NCBI RefSeq assembly: GCF_022968795.1
Contig: NZ_JALJRB010000001.1
Coordinates: 372,001-436,000 of the forward strand
Length of the DNA: 64,000 bases
Reading direction: 5' to 3'
Origin: Desulfatitalea alkaliphila
GTDB taxonomy: Bacteria > Desulfobacterota > Desulfobacteria > Desulfobacterales > Desulfosarcinaceae
The notes under the pieces were generated by a model, which did no database searches, was not told the DNA's origin, and worked only from the letters and a program-made list of their open reading frames with translations. Both the position numbers and the translations under genes were made by a program. Shown piece after piece: positions 24,522 to 33,879 of this stretch. The first letter of the stretch is position 1. Every line of letters starts with the position of its first letter.

Positions 24522-25909
24522 TTGCCGATCTCCCCTCGTGCCATGGAAAAGTAAATGCCAAAAATACACATCCCTGCGAAAATCGCCAGCAAGATTTGAA
24601 GACTGCCGAGCAGTTGCGGGTAGTTGGCCGGCGCGATGGCCGCCTGGCCGATAGTGATGGCCAGCACCACCGCGGCAACGGCCATGCTGATCATCTGCCC
24701 CAGCAGCCGCATGGTAGCCACCGCGCCGGAAGCGATGCCGTATTGGTGCTTGGCCACCGATCCCATGATGGCACTCATGTTGGGCGATGAAAAAAGGGCG
24801 AAGCCCAAACCGAGCAGGGCCAGGTTGACGACGATGCGCCCAATGGCCACATCGGGGTGCAGGAACAGCAATCCGACCAGCCCCAGGGTGGTGAGCAGCA
24901 TGCCGGCGCTGGCGATCCAGCGCGGCTGGATGCGGTCCGCCCAGCGTCCGGCCAAGGGCGAAAAGAGGGCCATCACCGCCGGTTGGGCCACCAGCACCAG
25001 GCCGGCCGTCTGGGGCGGCAACCCTTTGATATACTGCAAGAAGAGACTGAGCATGAACGTAATGGCGAAGGTCGCCGCATAGTTGATCAAGGCGGCCAGG
25101 CTGGAAAAAGCAAAAACCCGATTGGTGCGAAACAGGGAAACATCGAACACCGGGTGGGCGATCCGTGCCTGCCGCCGGGCGAACAGCAACAGGCCGACGA
25201 GGCCGCCCAGCGCCAGCAAGCCCCCGGCCGCGGACGGCAGCGCGGTACCGCCGTAGACCAGGGCGAAGATGGCGCCGGCGTAAAGCAGACTGCCGACGAT
25301 GTCCAACGGTTCGCCACGGGCTTCGGCCCATTCGCCTTTGAGGAAACGGAGTGTCACGCCCACCGATACCGCGCCCAGGGGCAGCATCAGGGCAAACAGG
25401 CTGCGCCAGCCCACGTGCTGCACCAGCAGCCCGCCGGCAAAGGGTCCCACCGACAGACCGATATAGACCGCCGCCACATAGATGCCGATGGCGCGACCGC
25501 GCCGTTGGGGCGGAAAAACGGAGGTCACGATGGCCATGCCGGTGGTGACGAACATGGCGGCGCCGATGCCCTGGCCCACCCGCAGGGCGATGAGCCATGC
25601 GGTGGTGGGCACCAGGGCGGCCAGGGTGGAAGCGATGGTGTAGACGACCAGACCGGCGGTGAAGATCCGCTTGCGGCCATGAATGTCGGCCACCCGCCCC
25701 GCCGGCACCAGCACCATGGCCATGGCCAGCAGATAGGCGGTGGGAATCCAGCTCAACTGCACCGCGCTCATGCCCAACTCGGCTTGGATGGACGGCAGGG
25801 CCACATTCACCGACGAAATCATGAACGGCCCCATGAAGGAGGTGAGGGTCGCCACGAACAGGGCCGACCGCTCACGGGCGGCAGCATCATGGTCGCCGTC
25901 GGCGGGCAT
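24518..25909 (-). CDS. MFS transporter, DHA2-type (multidrug efflux-like)
   Basis: A 463-residue major facilitator with about 14 hydrophobic segments, as in the DHA2 (EmrB/QacA) drug:proton antiporters. The family loop between helices 2 and 3 is [13 protein letters not shown], and the antiporter motif C region [19 protein letters not shown] is in helix 5. The substrate is unknown. It overlaps nfo by 4 nt and begins 3 nt after the glnS stop, forming a compact glnS-MFS-nfo minus-strand run. Confidence 0.9.
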   Translation of the reverse strand: MPADGDHDAAARERSALFVATLTSFMGPFMISSVNVALPSIQAELGMSAVQLSWIPTAYLLAMAMVLVPAGRVADIHGRKRIFTAGLVVYTIASTLAALVPTTAWLIALRVGQGIGAAMFVTTGMAIVTSVFPPQRRGRAIGIYVAAVYIGLSVGPFAGGLLVQHVGWRSLFALMLPLGAVSVGVTLRFLKGEWAEARGEPLDIVGSLLYAGAIFALVYGGTALPSAAGGLLALGGLVGLLLFARRQARIAHPVFDVSLFRTNRVFAFSSLAALINYAATFAITFMLSLFLQYIKGLPPQTAGLVLVAQPAVMALFSPLAGRWADRIQPRWIASAGMLLTTLGLVGLLFLHPDVAIGRIVVNLALLGLGFALFSSPNMSAIMGSVAKHQYGIASGAVATMRLLGQMISMAVAAVVLAITIGQAAIAPANYPQLLGSLQILLAIFAGMCIFGIYFSMARGEIGK

Positions 25910-25912
25910 GGA

Positions 25913-27622
25913 TCAAGGCGCCTTTCGGGAGCTTTGCTGGGCGATCCGCGCCCAGGTGTCCTTGAGGGTCACGGTGCGGTTGAACACCAGCCGCGTTCCG
26001 GCGGTTTCCCGGCTGTCGAGACAGAAATAGCCCAAGCGCTCGAACTGGTAGACCGTATCCGGCACGGCGTGGGCCAGGGCCGGCTCCAGGCGGCAATCGG
26101 GCAGAATTTCCAAGGATTCGGGATTGAGAAAATCCTTGAAGGTCCGACCCTCTACTTTTTCGTCGGGGTCCGGTTTGCTGAACAGCCGATCATAGAGCCG
26201 CACCTCGGCCGGTGCTGCATGGGCGGCCGACACCCAATGCAAAGTCGCCTTGACCTTACGCCCGTCGGGGGCATCGCCGCCCCGCGTGGCCGGATCGTAG
26301 GTGCAACGCAGTTCCACAATCTTCCCCGTGGCCGGATCCTTGACCACCTCCTTGCAGGTGATGAAATAGGCGTAGCGCAACCGCACTTCCCGGCCCGGCG
26401 CCAGGCGGAAGAACTTTTTGGGCGGGTCCTCCATGAAATCGTCCTGCTCGATGTAGATCTCCCGCGAAAAGGGAACCTCGCGGGTGCCCGCGGCCGGATC
26501 CTCGGGGTTGTTGATGGCCGTCAACATCTCCACCTGATCCGCGGGGTGGTTTTCGATCACCACCTTCAACGGTCGCAGCACGCCCATCATGCGGGGCGCC
26601 ACCGGGTTCAAATCTTCCCGAATGGCATGCTCCAGCAAGGCGATGTCCACCACGCTGTTGGCCTTGGCCACCCCGATGCGATCACAGAAATTGCGAATAG
26701 CGGCGGGGGGGCAGCCCCTGCGGCGCAGGCCCGAAAGAGTGGGCAGTCGCGGATCGTCCCAGCCGCTCACATGACCCTCTTCCACCAGCTGGATCAGCTT
26801 GCGCTTGCTCAAAACGGTGAAATTGAGATTCAAGCGGGCGAACTCGTACTGCCGCGGACGGCAGGGCAGGTCCAACTGATCCAGGATCCAGTCGTAAAGC
26901 GCACGGTTGTTTTCAAACTCCAGGGTGCAGATGGAGTGGGTGACGCATTCGATGGCGTCGGAGAGGCAGTGGGCAAAGTCGTACATGGGGTAGATGCACC
27001 AGGTGTCGCCGGTCCGATGGTGGGCCGCCTTGCGGATGCGATACAAGGTGGGATCGCGCATCAACAGGTTGGGATGGGCCATGTCGATCTTGGCGCGCAA
27101 CACATGTTGGCCGTCTGCGAAGGCACCGTCGCGCATCTGCCGGAACAAGGTCACATTCTCCTCGACGGAGCGGTTGCGGAAGGGGCTCTCACGACCCGGT
27201 TCGGTCAAGGTACCCCTGTGTTCGCGAATCTCGTCGGCACTCAGGCTGTCCACATAGGCCTTGCCGTCCTTGATCAGCCGCAGGGCCAGATTGTAAAGCT
27301 GTTCAAAATAATCCGAGGTGAAATGGGCCTCTCCCGGCCAATCGAACCCCAACCAGCGCACATCGGTTTTGATCGCTTCCACATAAGCGGTTTCTTCTTT
27401 GGTGGGGTTGGTGTCGTCGAAGCGCAGATTGCACTGGCCGCCGAAGATGCGCGCCAGGCCGAAGTTGAGGCAGATGGATTTGGCATGGCCGATGTGCAGA
27501 TAGCCGTTGGGCTCCGGCGGAAAGCGCGTGACCACTCGCCCGCCATGTCGATCGGCCTTGAAGTCCTCTTCGATGATGGTCTTGATGAAATTGGGCGGCC
27601 CCTGGTTATCCGTTTCGGCCAT
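25913..27622 (-). CDS. glnS: Glutaminyl-tRNA synthetase
   Basis: A 569-residue class I synthetase charging tRNA-Gln with glutamine. The HIGH motif is in [15 protein letters not shown], the KMSKS-like motif is VLSKRKL, and FDDTNPTKE and [14 protein letters not shown] are GlnRS signatures. Length fits the bacterial/eukaryotic-type GlnRS. AGGAG lies 9 nt before the ATG at 27622, so it is preferred over a GTG 6 nt upstream. Its presence means the window's GluRS is probably discriminating; a tRNA-Gln gene lies at 42.1 kb. Confidence 0.96.
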   Translation of the reverse strand: MAETDNQGPPNFIKTIIEEDFKADRHGGRVVTRFPPEPNGYLHIGHAKSICLNFGLARIFGGQCNLRFDDTNPTKEETAYVEAIKTDVRWLGFDWPGEAHFTSDYFEQLYNLALRLIKDGKAYVDSLSADEIREHRGTLTEPGRESPFRNRSVEENVTLFRQMRDGAFADGQHVLRAKIDMAHPNLLMRDPTLYRIRKAAHHRTGDTWCIYPMYDFAHCLSDAIECVTHSICTLEFENNRALYDWILDQLDLPCRPRQYEFARLNLNFTVLSKRKLIQLVEEGHVSGWDDPRLPTLSGLRRRGCPPAAIRNFCDRIGVAKANSVVDIALLEHAIREDLNPVAPRMMGVLRPLKVVIENHPADQVEMLTAINNPEDPAAGTREVPFSREIYIEQDDFMEDPPKKFFRLAPGREVRLRYAYFITCKEVVKDPATGKIVELRCTYDPATRGGDAPDGRKVKATLHWVSAAHAAPAEVRLYDRLFSKPDPDEKVEGRTFKDFLNPESLEILPDCRLEPALAHAVPDTVYQFERLGYFCLDSRETAGTRLVFNRTVTLKDTWARIAQQSSRKAP

Positions 27623-27867
27623 GATCACGCTCTCCTGAATGAGGGTTGGCGCACATTACATTGGTGTTCCATGGGACGCAAAATAGCCAAAGCGTGCAGG
27701 GGTGTCAAATGGGGATTGCTTTCTCTGCTTTTGGTATTATTATCTTTAGATAGTTCCTGCCAGAGAACCCATGCAGTACGACTGCCGGGTCGCCATGTGG
27801 CGCTCGGTATGTTCGTGTTGTTCACTAAATCGGAAAACCATTAAACCCGGAAACGAAAGGAGCATCC

Positions 27868-29046
27868 ATGCAAAGAAAATCGTTGTTTTTCGCGGCGGCC
27901 GCGCTGTTGTCCCTGCTGGCGATGGCCTGTGCCACCACAGTGCCACCGGACATGACCGTACGGGACCTGGCCCGCGAATACCAGGCAGACCGAGTCAAGC
28001 CCAAGGTGGACAATTTCCTGGTGGTGCTGGACTCCTCCGCCTCCATGGAGGACAGCGACGGCACCCACGTCAAATTCGACACGGCCAAAGCCGTTGTCTA
28101 CCGCATGAACAACACCCTGCCCCCCATGGACATGACCGCCGGTCTGCGCACCCTGGGCCACGACCTGAGCGTCGCCCGGCAACCCACCGTGCTGGCATGG
28201 GGCATGACCGCCTATGAGCGGGCAGCACTGACCGAGGCGATGAACAAGCAGACCATGCCCGGCGGCAACACGCTTATGTTGCAGGCCCTGCAAGCCGCGG
28301 CCGAAGACATCAAGCCCCTGTCGGGCAAAACGGCGCTGATCATCATCAGCGACGGCATCGGTATCGACCCCCGGCCGGTGGCGGTGATTGACGGTTTGAA
28401 GCAGGAACTGGGCGACCGCCTCTGCGTTTACACCGTCCTGGTGGGCAACAACCCGTCCGGCGCCGCATTGATGCAGCGTTTGGCGGGCGCCGCGGCCTGC
28501 GGCTTTGCCACCACCGCCGACGAATTAGCCGGTCCGGACCGGATGGCCGACTTTGTCAAGCGGGTCTTCGTCGCCGATTATGTGCCGCCGCCTCCCCCGG
28601 CCCCGGCCCCGGCTCCCGCGGCCGATCCCGATTCGGACGGCGACGGCGTGCCCGACCGCCTGGACCGCTGTCCCGGCACCCCCAAGGGTGCACGGGTCAA
28701 TGCGCAAGGCTGCTGGGTCCTGGCCGACCTGAACTTCGACACCAACAAGGCGGAGATCAAGCCGAACATGATGTCGGTATTGAATGAAGCCGTAACCGTG
28801 CTGCAACAGAACCCCACCTTGCGCATCGAAGTGCAGGGCCATACCGACAGTGTAGGCGCCGCCGCCTACAACCAGCAACTTTCGGAACGGCGGGCGGATG
28901 CGGTGAAAAACCACTTCGTCCAGAACGGCATTGCCGCCTCGCGGGTGACCGCCAAGGGTTATGGTGAAGAAAAACCCATCGCCGACAATGCCACCGCGCA
29001 AGGCCGCGCGCAGAACCGACGGGTGCAGCTGCAACCGATCCAATAG
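27868..29046 (+). CDS. OmpA-family lipoprotein with von Willebrand A domain
   Basis: A 392-residue lipoprotein: signal peptide with lipobox ending AMAC (Cys21), a VWA-type domain (about 46-235) with the metal-binding FLVVLDSSASM (Asp55) and ALIIISDGIG, a Pro-rich linker, a thrombospondin type-3 calcium repeat (DSDGDGVPDRLDRCPGTP), and a C-terminal OmpA/Pal peptidoglycan-binding domain (NFDTNKAEIKPNM ... GHTDSVGAAAYN ... RADAVKNHF). It should be anchored in the outer membrane, gripping peptidoglycan while its VWA part binds another protein. AGGAG precedes the ATG. A strong terminator follows. Confidence 0.9.
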   Translation: MQRKSLFFAAAALLSLLAMACATTVPPDMTVRDLAREYQADRVKPKVDNFLVVLDSSASMEDSDGTHVKFDTAKAVVYRMNNTLPPMDMTAGLRTLGHDLSVARQPTVLAWGMTAYERAALTEAMNKQTMPGGNTLMLQALQAAAEDIKPLSGKTALIIISDGIGIDPRPVAVIDGLKQELGDRLCVYTVLVGNNPSGAALMQRLAGAAACGFATTADELAGPDRMADFVKRVFVADYVPPPPPAPAPAPAADPDSDGDGVPDRLDRCPGTPKGARVNAQGCWVLADLNFDTNKAEIKPNMMSVLNEAVTVLQQNPTLRIEVQGHTDSVGAAAYNQQLSERRADAVKNHFVQNGIAASRVTAKGYGEEKPIADNATAQGRAQNRRVQLQPIQ

Positions 29047-29076
29047 CTGACCCCTGAACGCACACTCAACAATCCA

Positions 29077-29114
29077 CCGGCCGCCGCGCACATGCATGTG
29101 GCGGCCGGTTTTTT
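29077..29114 (+). terminator. Rho-independent terminator after the OmpA-VWA gene
   Basis: CCGGCCGCC (29077-29085) pairs perfectly with GGCGGCCGG (29100-29108), with an inner CACATG/CATGTG extension, and six Ts follow. The rest of the 355-bp spacer (29115-29401) is the leader of the cold-shock gene; no other gene is visible in it. Confidence 0.9.
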
Positions 29115-29401
29115 GCCCTGGCGCGCGCCGGCCTGTGTGATTGCCGGCGGATTGGATTCCCCACCCCCTGGTGCGGAGACAGCGCCCTGTTCAGGGGCGC
29201 GTTGCACGCCAAAAGACCGGTCCGGATTCGTTGCGCCATCGAATTCGCTTGCTTTCGCCGCCCGAATGTCGGATCATGGAAAATCAATTAAGCGCCACCC
29301 GCCGGGTGGAGCGATTTTTCGCTGAAGGACAAAACCATTATCCGCGGCACCATCCTCCAGTAAAAAATTTTGAACATCCCACAAGAAAGGAGGATATCCA
29401 C

Positions 29402-29602
29402 ATGCCCAACGGAACAGTCAAATGGTTCAACGACAAAAAAGGGTTCGGCTTCATCGAGCAAGAGAGCGGACCCGACGTTTTTGTCCATCACTCGGCGATC
29501 AATGCATCAGGCTTCAAAAGCCTCAAAGAAGGCGACAAGGTCACCTTTGAAATCGAGCAAGGACAAAAAGGCCCTTCCGCCACAAATGTCACTTTAGCCT
29601 AA
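29402..29602 (+). CDS. CspA-family cold-shock protein
   Basis: A 66-residue cold-shock domain protein. [16 protein letters not shown] holds RNP1 (KGFGFIE) and VFVHHSAI holds RNP2. It binds single-stranded RNA/DNA and melts structured mRNA. GAAAGGAGG lies upstream of the ATG. The leader is long and AT-rich, as in cold-shock genes that are regulated through their mRNA. A terminator follows directly. Confidence 0.96.
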   Translation: MPNGTVKWFNDKKGFGFIEQESGPDVFVHHSAINASGFKSLKEGDKVTFEIEQGQKGPSATNVTLA

Positions 29603-29609
29603 TCTGCCC

Positions 29610-29653
29610 GACAGGGGGGCATCCGCATTGCCGGATTGGCCCCCTGTCTTTTT
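29610..29653 (+). terminator. Rho-independent terminator after the cold-shock gene
   Basis: GACAGGGGGGC (29610-29620) pairs with GGCCCCCTGTC (29638-29648) around a short loop and is followed by five Ts. It ends the cold-shock transcript 8 bp after the stop codon. Confidence 0.88.
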
Positions 29654-29684
29654 ATGAAGCCAGCGCTTCTGGAAATGAGAGACA

Positions 29685-29942
29685 ATGACGGATGAACTCA
29701 AATTCGAAGTGGGAGGGGTCTACAAAAACATGAAAGGCCCCTTTGAGGTCGTTTCGATTCACAGGGACGACATGGTCATTCGCTGGGGCAACGGGACGGA
29801 GATCACAACCACCGTCAACCTGCAAAAGCGCATCATCGAAAGAATGGCCCACGAAAAAACCATCAAGCAACAGCAAGCCGAGAAGCTGAAGAAAGCCAAG
29901 GCCCCGAAAAAGAAAAAAGCGGCGCCCGCGAAAAAAAAGTAG
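29685..29942 (+). CDS. Small hypothetical protein with lysine-rich tail
   Basis: An 85-residue protein. Residues 1-45 (FEVGGVYKNMKGPFEVVSIHRDDMVIRW) look like a small beta-barrel with a KOW/SH3-like turn; residues 46-65 are helical; the C-terminus is a histone-like run of Lys, Ala and Pro (KKAKAPKKKK...). The basic tail suggests binding of DNA or RNA. It follows the cold-shock terminator and precedes the convergent radical SAM gene by 6 bp. No family is recognised. Confidence 0.62.
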   Translation: MTDELKFEVGGVYKNMKGPFEVVSIHRDDMVIRWGNGTEITTTVNLQKRIIERMAHEKTIKQQQAEKLKKAKAPKKKKAAPAKKK

Positions 29943-29948
29943 CCGCCC

Positions 29949-31445
29949 TCAAGGCCGACGGCCGGCGTCGAGAATGTTCATCTCGCAAATTCTCCTGAAA
30001 TGGTGCCCGTAGATGGTGAGGGTCACCGCCAAAGGCAACTGCCGGGGTTTGCGCAGCAATGTCCAGAGCAGCAGATACCAGTAGTGCAGCCGCTCCTTTC
30101 CCAGCACCCCCAGACGCAAACAGGATCGCCCGAACGCCAGGCAGCGCTGAAGATCCAGGGGGGTCCTGACCCGGGGCGCGCCGAACGCTTTGAGCAGGGT
30201 CCGCACCCGCTGGTAATAGTGGCGGGGCGCATATATATGGGCCATGATCGATCGGTAGCCTTCGATCAAGGGGGCCATCCCCATTTTGGGCACGATGTTG
30301 GTGGTGCCGTCCACGTTGTCCCCTGAAATCGGCCCCGTCACCCGGTTCTCCCGCAGCAGACGATCGAACAGGCGGGTCCCCGGCGGGGCCTGGAGCAGGC
30401 CCACCATGGCGGTGACGATGCCGCTTTGCTGAATGAAATCGATGTGACGCTGGAAAATGGACGGCGTGTCGCAATCGAAACCGACGATGAAACCGCCCGA
30501 CACCTGCAGGCCCGCCTTTTGAATCCGCCGCACATTCTCCAGCAGGTCTCTGTCCCTGTTCTGTGTTTTGCGGCATTCCGCCAGGCTCTGCGCGTCGGGC
30601 GACTCGATGCCGATGAACACCGAATCGAAGCCCGCCCGGACCATCATTTCCATCAGCACCGGATCGTCGGCCAGATTGATGGAAGCCTCCGTAAAAAAGA
30701 CGCAGCCCCGCTTGCCCTTGCGCCAGTCGATCAGCGCCGGCAGCAATTTTTCCTTGAGGTAGCCCCGGTTGCCGATGAAATTGTCGTCCACAAAGAAAAT
30801 GTTGCCGCGCCAGCCGGCCCGGTACAAGCTGTCCAACTCGGCCACCACCTGCCGGGGCGACTTCATGCGCACCCGATGGCCGAACAGGGCGGTCACATTG
30901 CAAAAATCGCAATTGAACGGGCAACCCCTGGAAAACTGGATGCTCATGGAAGCATAGCGTTTCATGGAAACCAGCCCCCAGTCGGGCACGGGTGTCCGGC
31001 CCAAATCGCAGAAACCGGATGACCGGTAAATCTTTCGGGTGTTTCCCTGGGCCAGGTCGGCCAGAAAAGGTGCCAGGGTGAGTTCGGCCTCGTCGAGGAC
31101 CAGGTGGTCCACATCCGCAAAGGCCTCCGGCTCGGCCGTGAACAGCGGCCCACCCGCGACCACCTTCACGCCGTGGGCGCGGCAGCGCCGGATCACCTGC
31201 CGCGCCGACACCCGCTGTACGGCCATCGCCCCGATGAACACCATGTCCGCCCAATCCAGATCGGCGGCCGTGAGGTCGGTCACATTGATATCCACCAGCC
31301 GTTTGCGGAAACCTCGCGGCAGCATGGCCGCCACCGTGAGCAGGCCCAAGGGTGGATAGGCCGCCTTCTTGCCGATGAACTGCAGCGCATACTTGAAGCT
31401 CCAGAAGGTGTTCGGATAAGCGGGATTGATCAGCAGCACGTTCAT
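29949..31445 (-). CDS. B12-binding-domain radical SAM protein
   Basis: A 498-residue enzyme. The N-terminal ~150 residues form a B12-binding-like Rossmann domain (VLLINPAYPNTFWSF, VKVVAGGPLFT, VLDEAE). The radical SAM motif is C175-x3-C179-x2-C182 in GCPFNCDFC, and GFDSVFIGIESP is typical of the TIM barrel. The C-terminus fits the DUF4070 type found with this class, which includes hopanoid and other lipid methylases. Such enzymes use cobalamin or only its domain fold. GAGAGGA precedes the ATG at 31445. The substrate is unknown; B12-dependent methylation or ring chemistry is plausible. Confidence 0.85.
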   Translation of the reverse strand: MNVLLINPAYPNTFWSFKYALQFIGKKAAYPPLGLLTVAAMLPRGFRKRLVDINVTDLTAADLDWADMVFIGAMAVQRVSARQVIRRCRAHGVKVVAGGPLFTAEPEAFADVDHLVLDEAELTLAPFLADLAQGNTRKIYRSSGFCDLGRTPVPDWGLVSMKRYASMSIQFSRGCPFNCDFCNVTALFGHRVRMKSPRQVVAELDSLYRAGWRGNIFFVDDNFIGNRGYLKEKLLPALIDWRKGKRGCVFFTEASINLADDPVLMEMMVRAGFDSVFIGIESPDAQSLAECRKTQNRDRDLLENVRRIQKAGLQVSGGFIVGFDCDTPSIFQRHIDFIQQSGIVTAMVGLLQAPPGTRLFDRLLRENRVTGPISGDNVDGTTNIVPKMGMAPLIEGYRSIMAHIYAPRHYYQRVRTLLKAFGAPRVRTPLDLQRCLAFGRSCLRLGVLGKERLHYWYLLLWTLLRKPRQLPLAVTLTIYGHHFRRICEMNILDAGRRP

Positions 31446-31646
31446 TTTGCATCCTCTCGTTGCGGGTGTTTTTCCATTGAGGAAAAGAGGTGCCCAGCGC
31501 AGCCAAATCGAATCGAGGATACGGCGAATCGACAGCAGGAAGCAATCAGGGAGGGCAACGGCAATGATCCGCATCCGTTGCTTTATTATTGCAATCAAAG
31601 CCGCTGAATGCAACGATCTTTGGTCAAAAGCCGAAAATCAGCCGGA

Positions 31647-31676
31647 TTGACACCCTGCCCCGCGGCTCCGTATGAT
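31647..31676 (+). promoter_or_regulatory. Near-consensus sigma-70 promoter
   Basis: TTGACA (31647-31652), an 18-nt spacer, and TATGAT (31671-31676) give an 11/12 match to the sigma-70 hexamers. The expected transcription start is 31682-31684, on or next to the ATG at 31682, so the mRNA may be leaderless. Confidence 0.68.
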
Positions 31677-31681
31677 GTGCG

Positions 31682-32293
31682 ATGGACCGCTATGCAAACT
31701 TCGATAACCTCATGCTCAACGCGCGCCGGGGGATCGACTATCGTATCCGGCTGCGCCGCGGCGGTTCGGGCGTCGCCATCCTGAGCATTCACGGCGGGGA
31801 CATCGAGCCCGGCACCACCGGCATCGCCGACGCCATCGCCGGGCCGGATCACACCTTCTACACCTTCGAGGGCATCAAGCCGGCCGGCAACTTCGCCCTG
31901 CACATCACCAGCGCCAACTTCGACGAACCTTCGGCCATGGAGATCATCTGCGCCGCCGAGACCGTCGTCTCCATCCATGGGTCGGCCGGCGCGGCCCCGA
32001 TGGTCACCCTTGGCGGATTGGATGTGCGACTGCGGGATCGCATCCTGCAGTCGCTGCGGGCGGCCGGGTTTCAAGCCGTTATAGCGACGGGACGACGTTT
32101 GGAAGGCATCGACCGCGAAAACATCTGCAACCTCTGCGGCCGGGGCATGGGGGTCCAAATGGAGATCAACCGGGGCTTGCGCGCACGCATGTTTCGTGAT
32201 CTCACCCCTGCCGGACGACGCTTTCCCACCGCCGTGCTGGATCGCTTCTGCCGGGCGGTGAGAGCCGCCATCACGCCTGATGGCGCTGGGTGA
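31682..32293 (+). CDS. Poly-gamma-glutamate hydrolase-family protein
   Basis: A 203-residue protein matching the phage-type poly-gamma-glutamate hydrolase family (PghP, DUF867). ILSIHGGDIEPGTTGIADAI is the zinc-binding opening with HGG and Glu, VVSIHGSAG the second His site, and ENICNLCGRGMGVQMEINRGLR the later Glu motif. Phage PghP cuts host poly-gamma-glutamate capsules; chromosomal copies have no fixed role. No Shine-Dalgarno precedes the ATG, and the promoter position suggests a leaderless message. It lies alone, convergent with the SLC13 permease gene. Confidence 0.8.
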   Translation: MDRYANFDNLMLNARRGIDYRIRLRRGGSGVAILSIHGGDIEPGTTGIADAIAGPDHTFYTFEGIKPAGNFALHITSANFDEPSAMEIICAAETVVSIHGSAGAAPMVTLGGLDVRLRDRILQSLRAAGFQAVIATGRRLEGIDRENICNLCGRGMGVQMEINRGLRARMFRDLTPAGRRFPTAVLDRFCRAVRAAITPDGAG

Positions 32294-32449
32294 ACCGGCC
32301 GGTGTGCCATCCCTGCAGCCGTATCCTTCGACACCGCCCGTTGATCGCCCTGTTTGCCACCCCGTGCCACGCCGACAGGCCGAACCTGCGCATCGAACAC
32401 GGCGCCCCCATCAGGCCCCCGGCCACACCAATGAACCGGCCTATAGCTG

Positions 32450-33841
32450 CTAGACAGCACCGACGAGCAACCAAAAGGGGATGCAAAACACCAGGATGAA
32501 CACGATGTTGGCCACCATGCGCACACTGAAATAGCCGATGAAATGTTTCAGGGAGATGTATCCGTACCCGAAGGCCAGCAGTATCAGCGCGTATTCATAG
32601 GGCAGAATGATCTGCTCCAATCCTTGGTTCCAGGCATACATGACCGGCACGATGGCCGCTTCCGGATTGGCGCTCACGATGCCGGCAAGGGGCCCTGAAA
32701 GACAGGCCACCGCGGCAAGGGGGGTCATTACAAAATTGAGGATCACCGCCATCAGCCAGGATGCGGCCACCGTGTGCACCAATCCGCCGCTGATATAAGG
32801 CTGCAGTATTTCGGCGATGAAAATGCCGGCGCCCAGTTGATTGGACACGGCACCAATGGCCATACAGGACGCCACGAAAATCACCAGGGCGTAATTGGCG
32901 TCCTTGTAGGAGTGCTCGGTGCCGAGGTTGATACCGGGCAGATAGCAGATAAAAACCGCCGCCACAAAACCCCACCCCACGGCTATCCCGTGATAGGATT
33001 CCAAAATCACGAAAAGGGAAAGGGCAAGGGAAAGGACCGCCAGTTTCTTTTCCTTGGCATTCAGCCCGCCCATTTTACGGTATTCTTCCTCGAAGTACAC
33101 CTTGTAGTTCTCCTTCTGCGCGCCGCCGAACATCAGTTGAATCATCAGAATCGTCACAAAACACCACACCAGGGTGGGAAAACCGTTGTACAGCAGATAT
33201 TGCAGCCAGGAAATGGAAAAGCCCGCCGCTTTGGCGGCCTCCCAGGCGATCAGTGTCTGGGCGGCGGAGGTGTAATAAATGTAGGACGGTGTCAGCGCGG
33301 ACATAATTCCGGCCAGCATCACGGCCGAGGCGCGTTTGGATAAAGGCGGAAGCTTGAGGGCCTTGCATATGCCGAAGGAGATGGCCACGAAAAGCACGGC
33401 CCTGGAAGCGATATCGGGTAGAATCAGGGCGATGATGATCCCGGAGATCATAAGCCCGTAGAGAAGACCGCTGAAGCTTCCCCCGGTTTTGAGAATGGCC
33501 CAGTAGCTGATGCGGCGCAGCAGGCCGGCATCGTCGAAAATGTGGGTCAGGATCATGCCTGCCAGCAGCATCCAGGGGATGTAGTGCCCCCAGGGTGCAA
33601 AGGCGGCTGCCGGCGTTGCGATGCCGGTGACCAGATAGAGCACCGGGAGCAGAATGGCCGGTATGACGAAAGGCATCAGCTCAAAGGCCCAGAGAAAAAT
33701 CACAAACAGGGTGACGGCGAAGAAACATTTCATTTCCTGGGTAAAGGATCCGGTCAAAGGAATGGTCATGATGAGAAGCGGTAAAAACAAGGTTACCGCC
33801 CACATGATCGTTTTCCGGGTACTGACGGCGGAGTTGCGCAT
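32450..33841 (-). CDS. SLC13/DASS-family anion permease
   Basis: A 463-residue permease with about 11-12 membrane segments and the divalent-anion:sodium symporter layout: two repeated halves, with the helix-turn segments near LILPDIASRAVLF and LNFVMTPLAAVACL in the positions where carboxylate or sulfate binds. DASS proteins import sulfate, dicarboxylates or citrate. It is the last gene of the thioredoxin, sulfotransferase, thioredoxin-reductase operon (38 bp after trxB), so a sulfated or sulfonated compound, or sulfate itself, is a plausible substrate. AAGGAG precedes the ATG. Confidence 0.82.
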   Translation of the reverse strand: MRNSAVSTRKTIMWAVTLFLPLLIMTIPLTGSFTQEMKCFFAVTLFVIFLWAFELMPFVIPAILLPVLYLVTGIATPAAAFAPWGHYIPWMLLAGMILTHIFDDAGLLRRISYWAILKTGGSFSGLLYGLMISGIIIALILPDIASRAVLFVAISFGICKALKLPPLSKRASAVMLAGIMSALTPSYIYYTSAAQTLIAWEAAKAAGFSISWLQYLLYNGFPTLVWCFVTILMIQLMFGGAQKENYKVYFEEEYRKMGGLNAKEKKLAVLSLALSLFVILESYHGIAVGWGFVAAVFICYLPGINLGTEHSYKDANYALVIFVASCMAIGAVSNQLGAGIFIAEILQPYISGGLVHTVAASWLMAVILNFVMTPLAAVACLSGPLAGIVSANPEAAIVPVMYAWNQGLEQIILPYEYALILLAFGYGYISLKHFIGYFSVRMVANIVFILVFCIPFWLLVGAV

Positions 33842-33879
33842 AATTTTCTCCTTGCCCGAGTGTTAGTTCCCCGGGGTCG

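Noticed and set aside
24857-27844. A 995-codon open frame on the plus strand opposite nfo, the MFS gene and glnS
   Set aside because: It is a GC-rich antisense shadow: the opposite strand carries recognised families with full motifs, and the peptide is repetitive His/Gly/Gln-rich with no family features.
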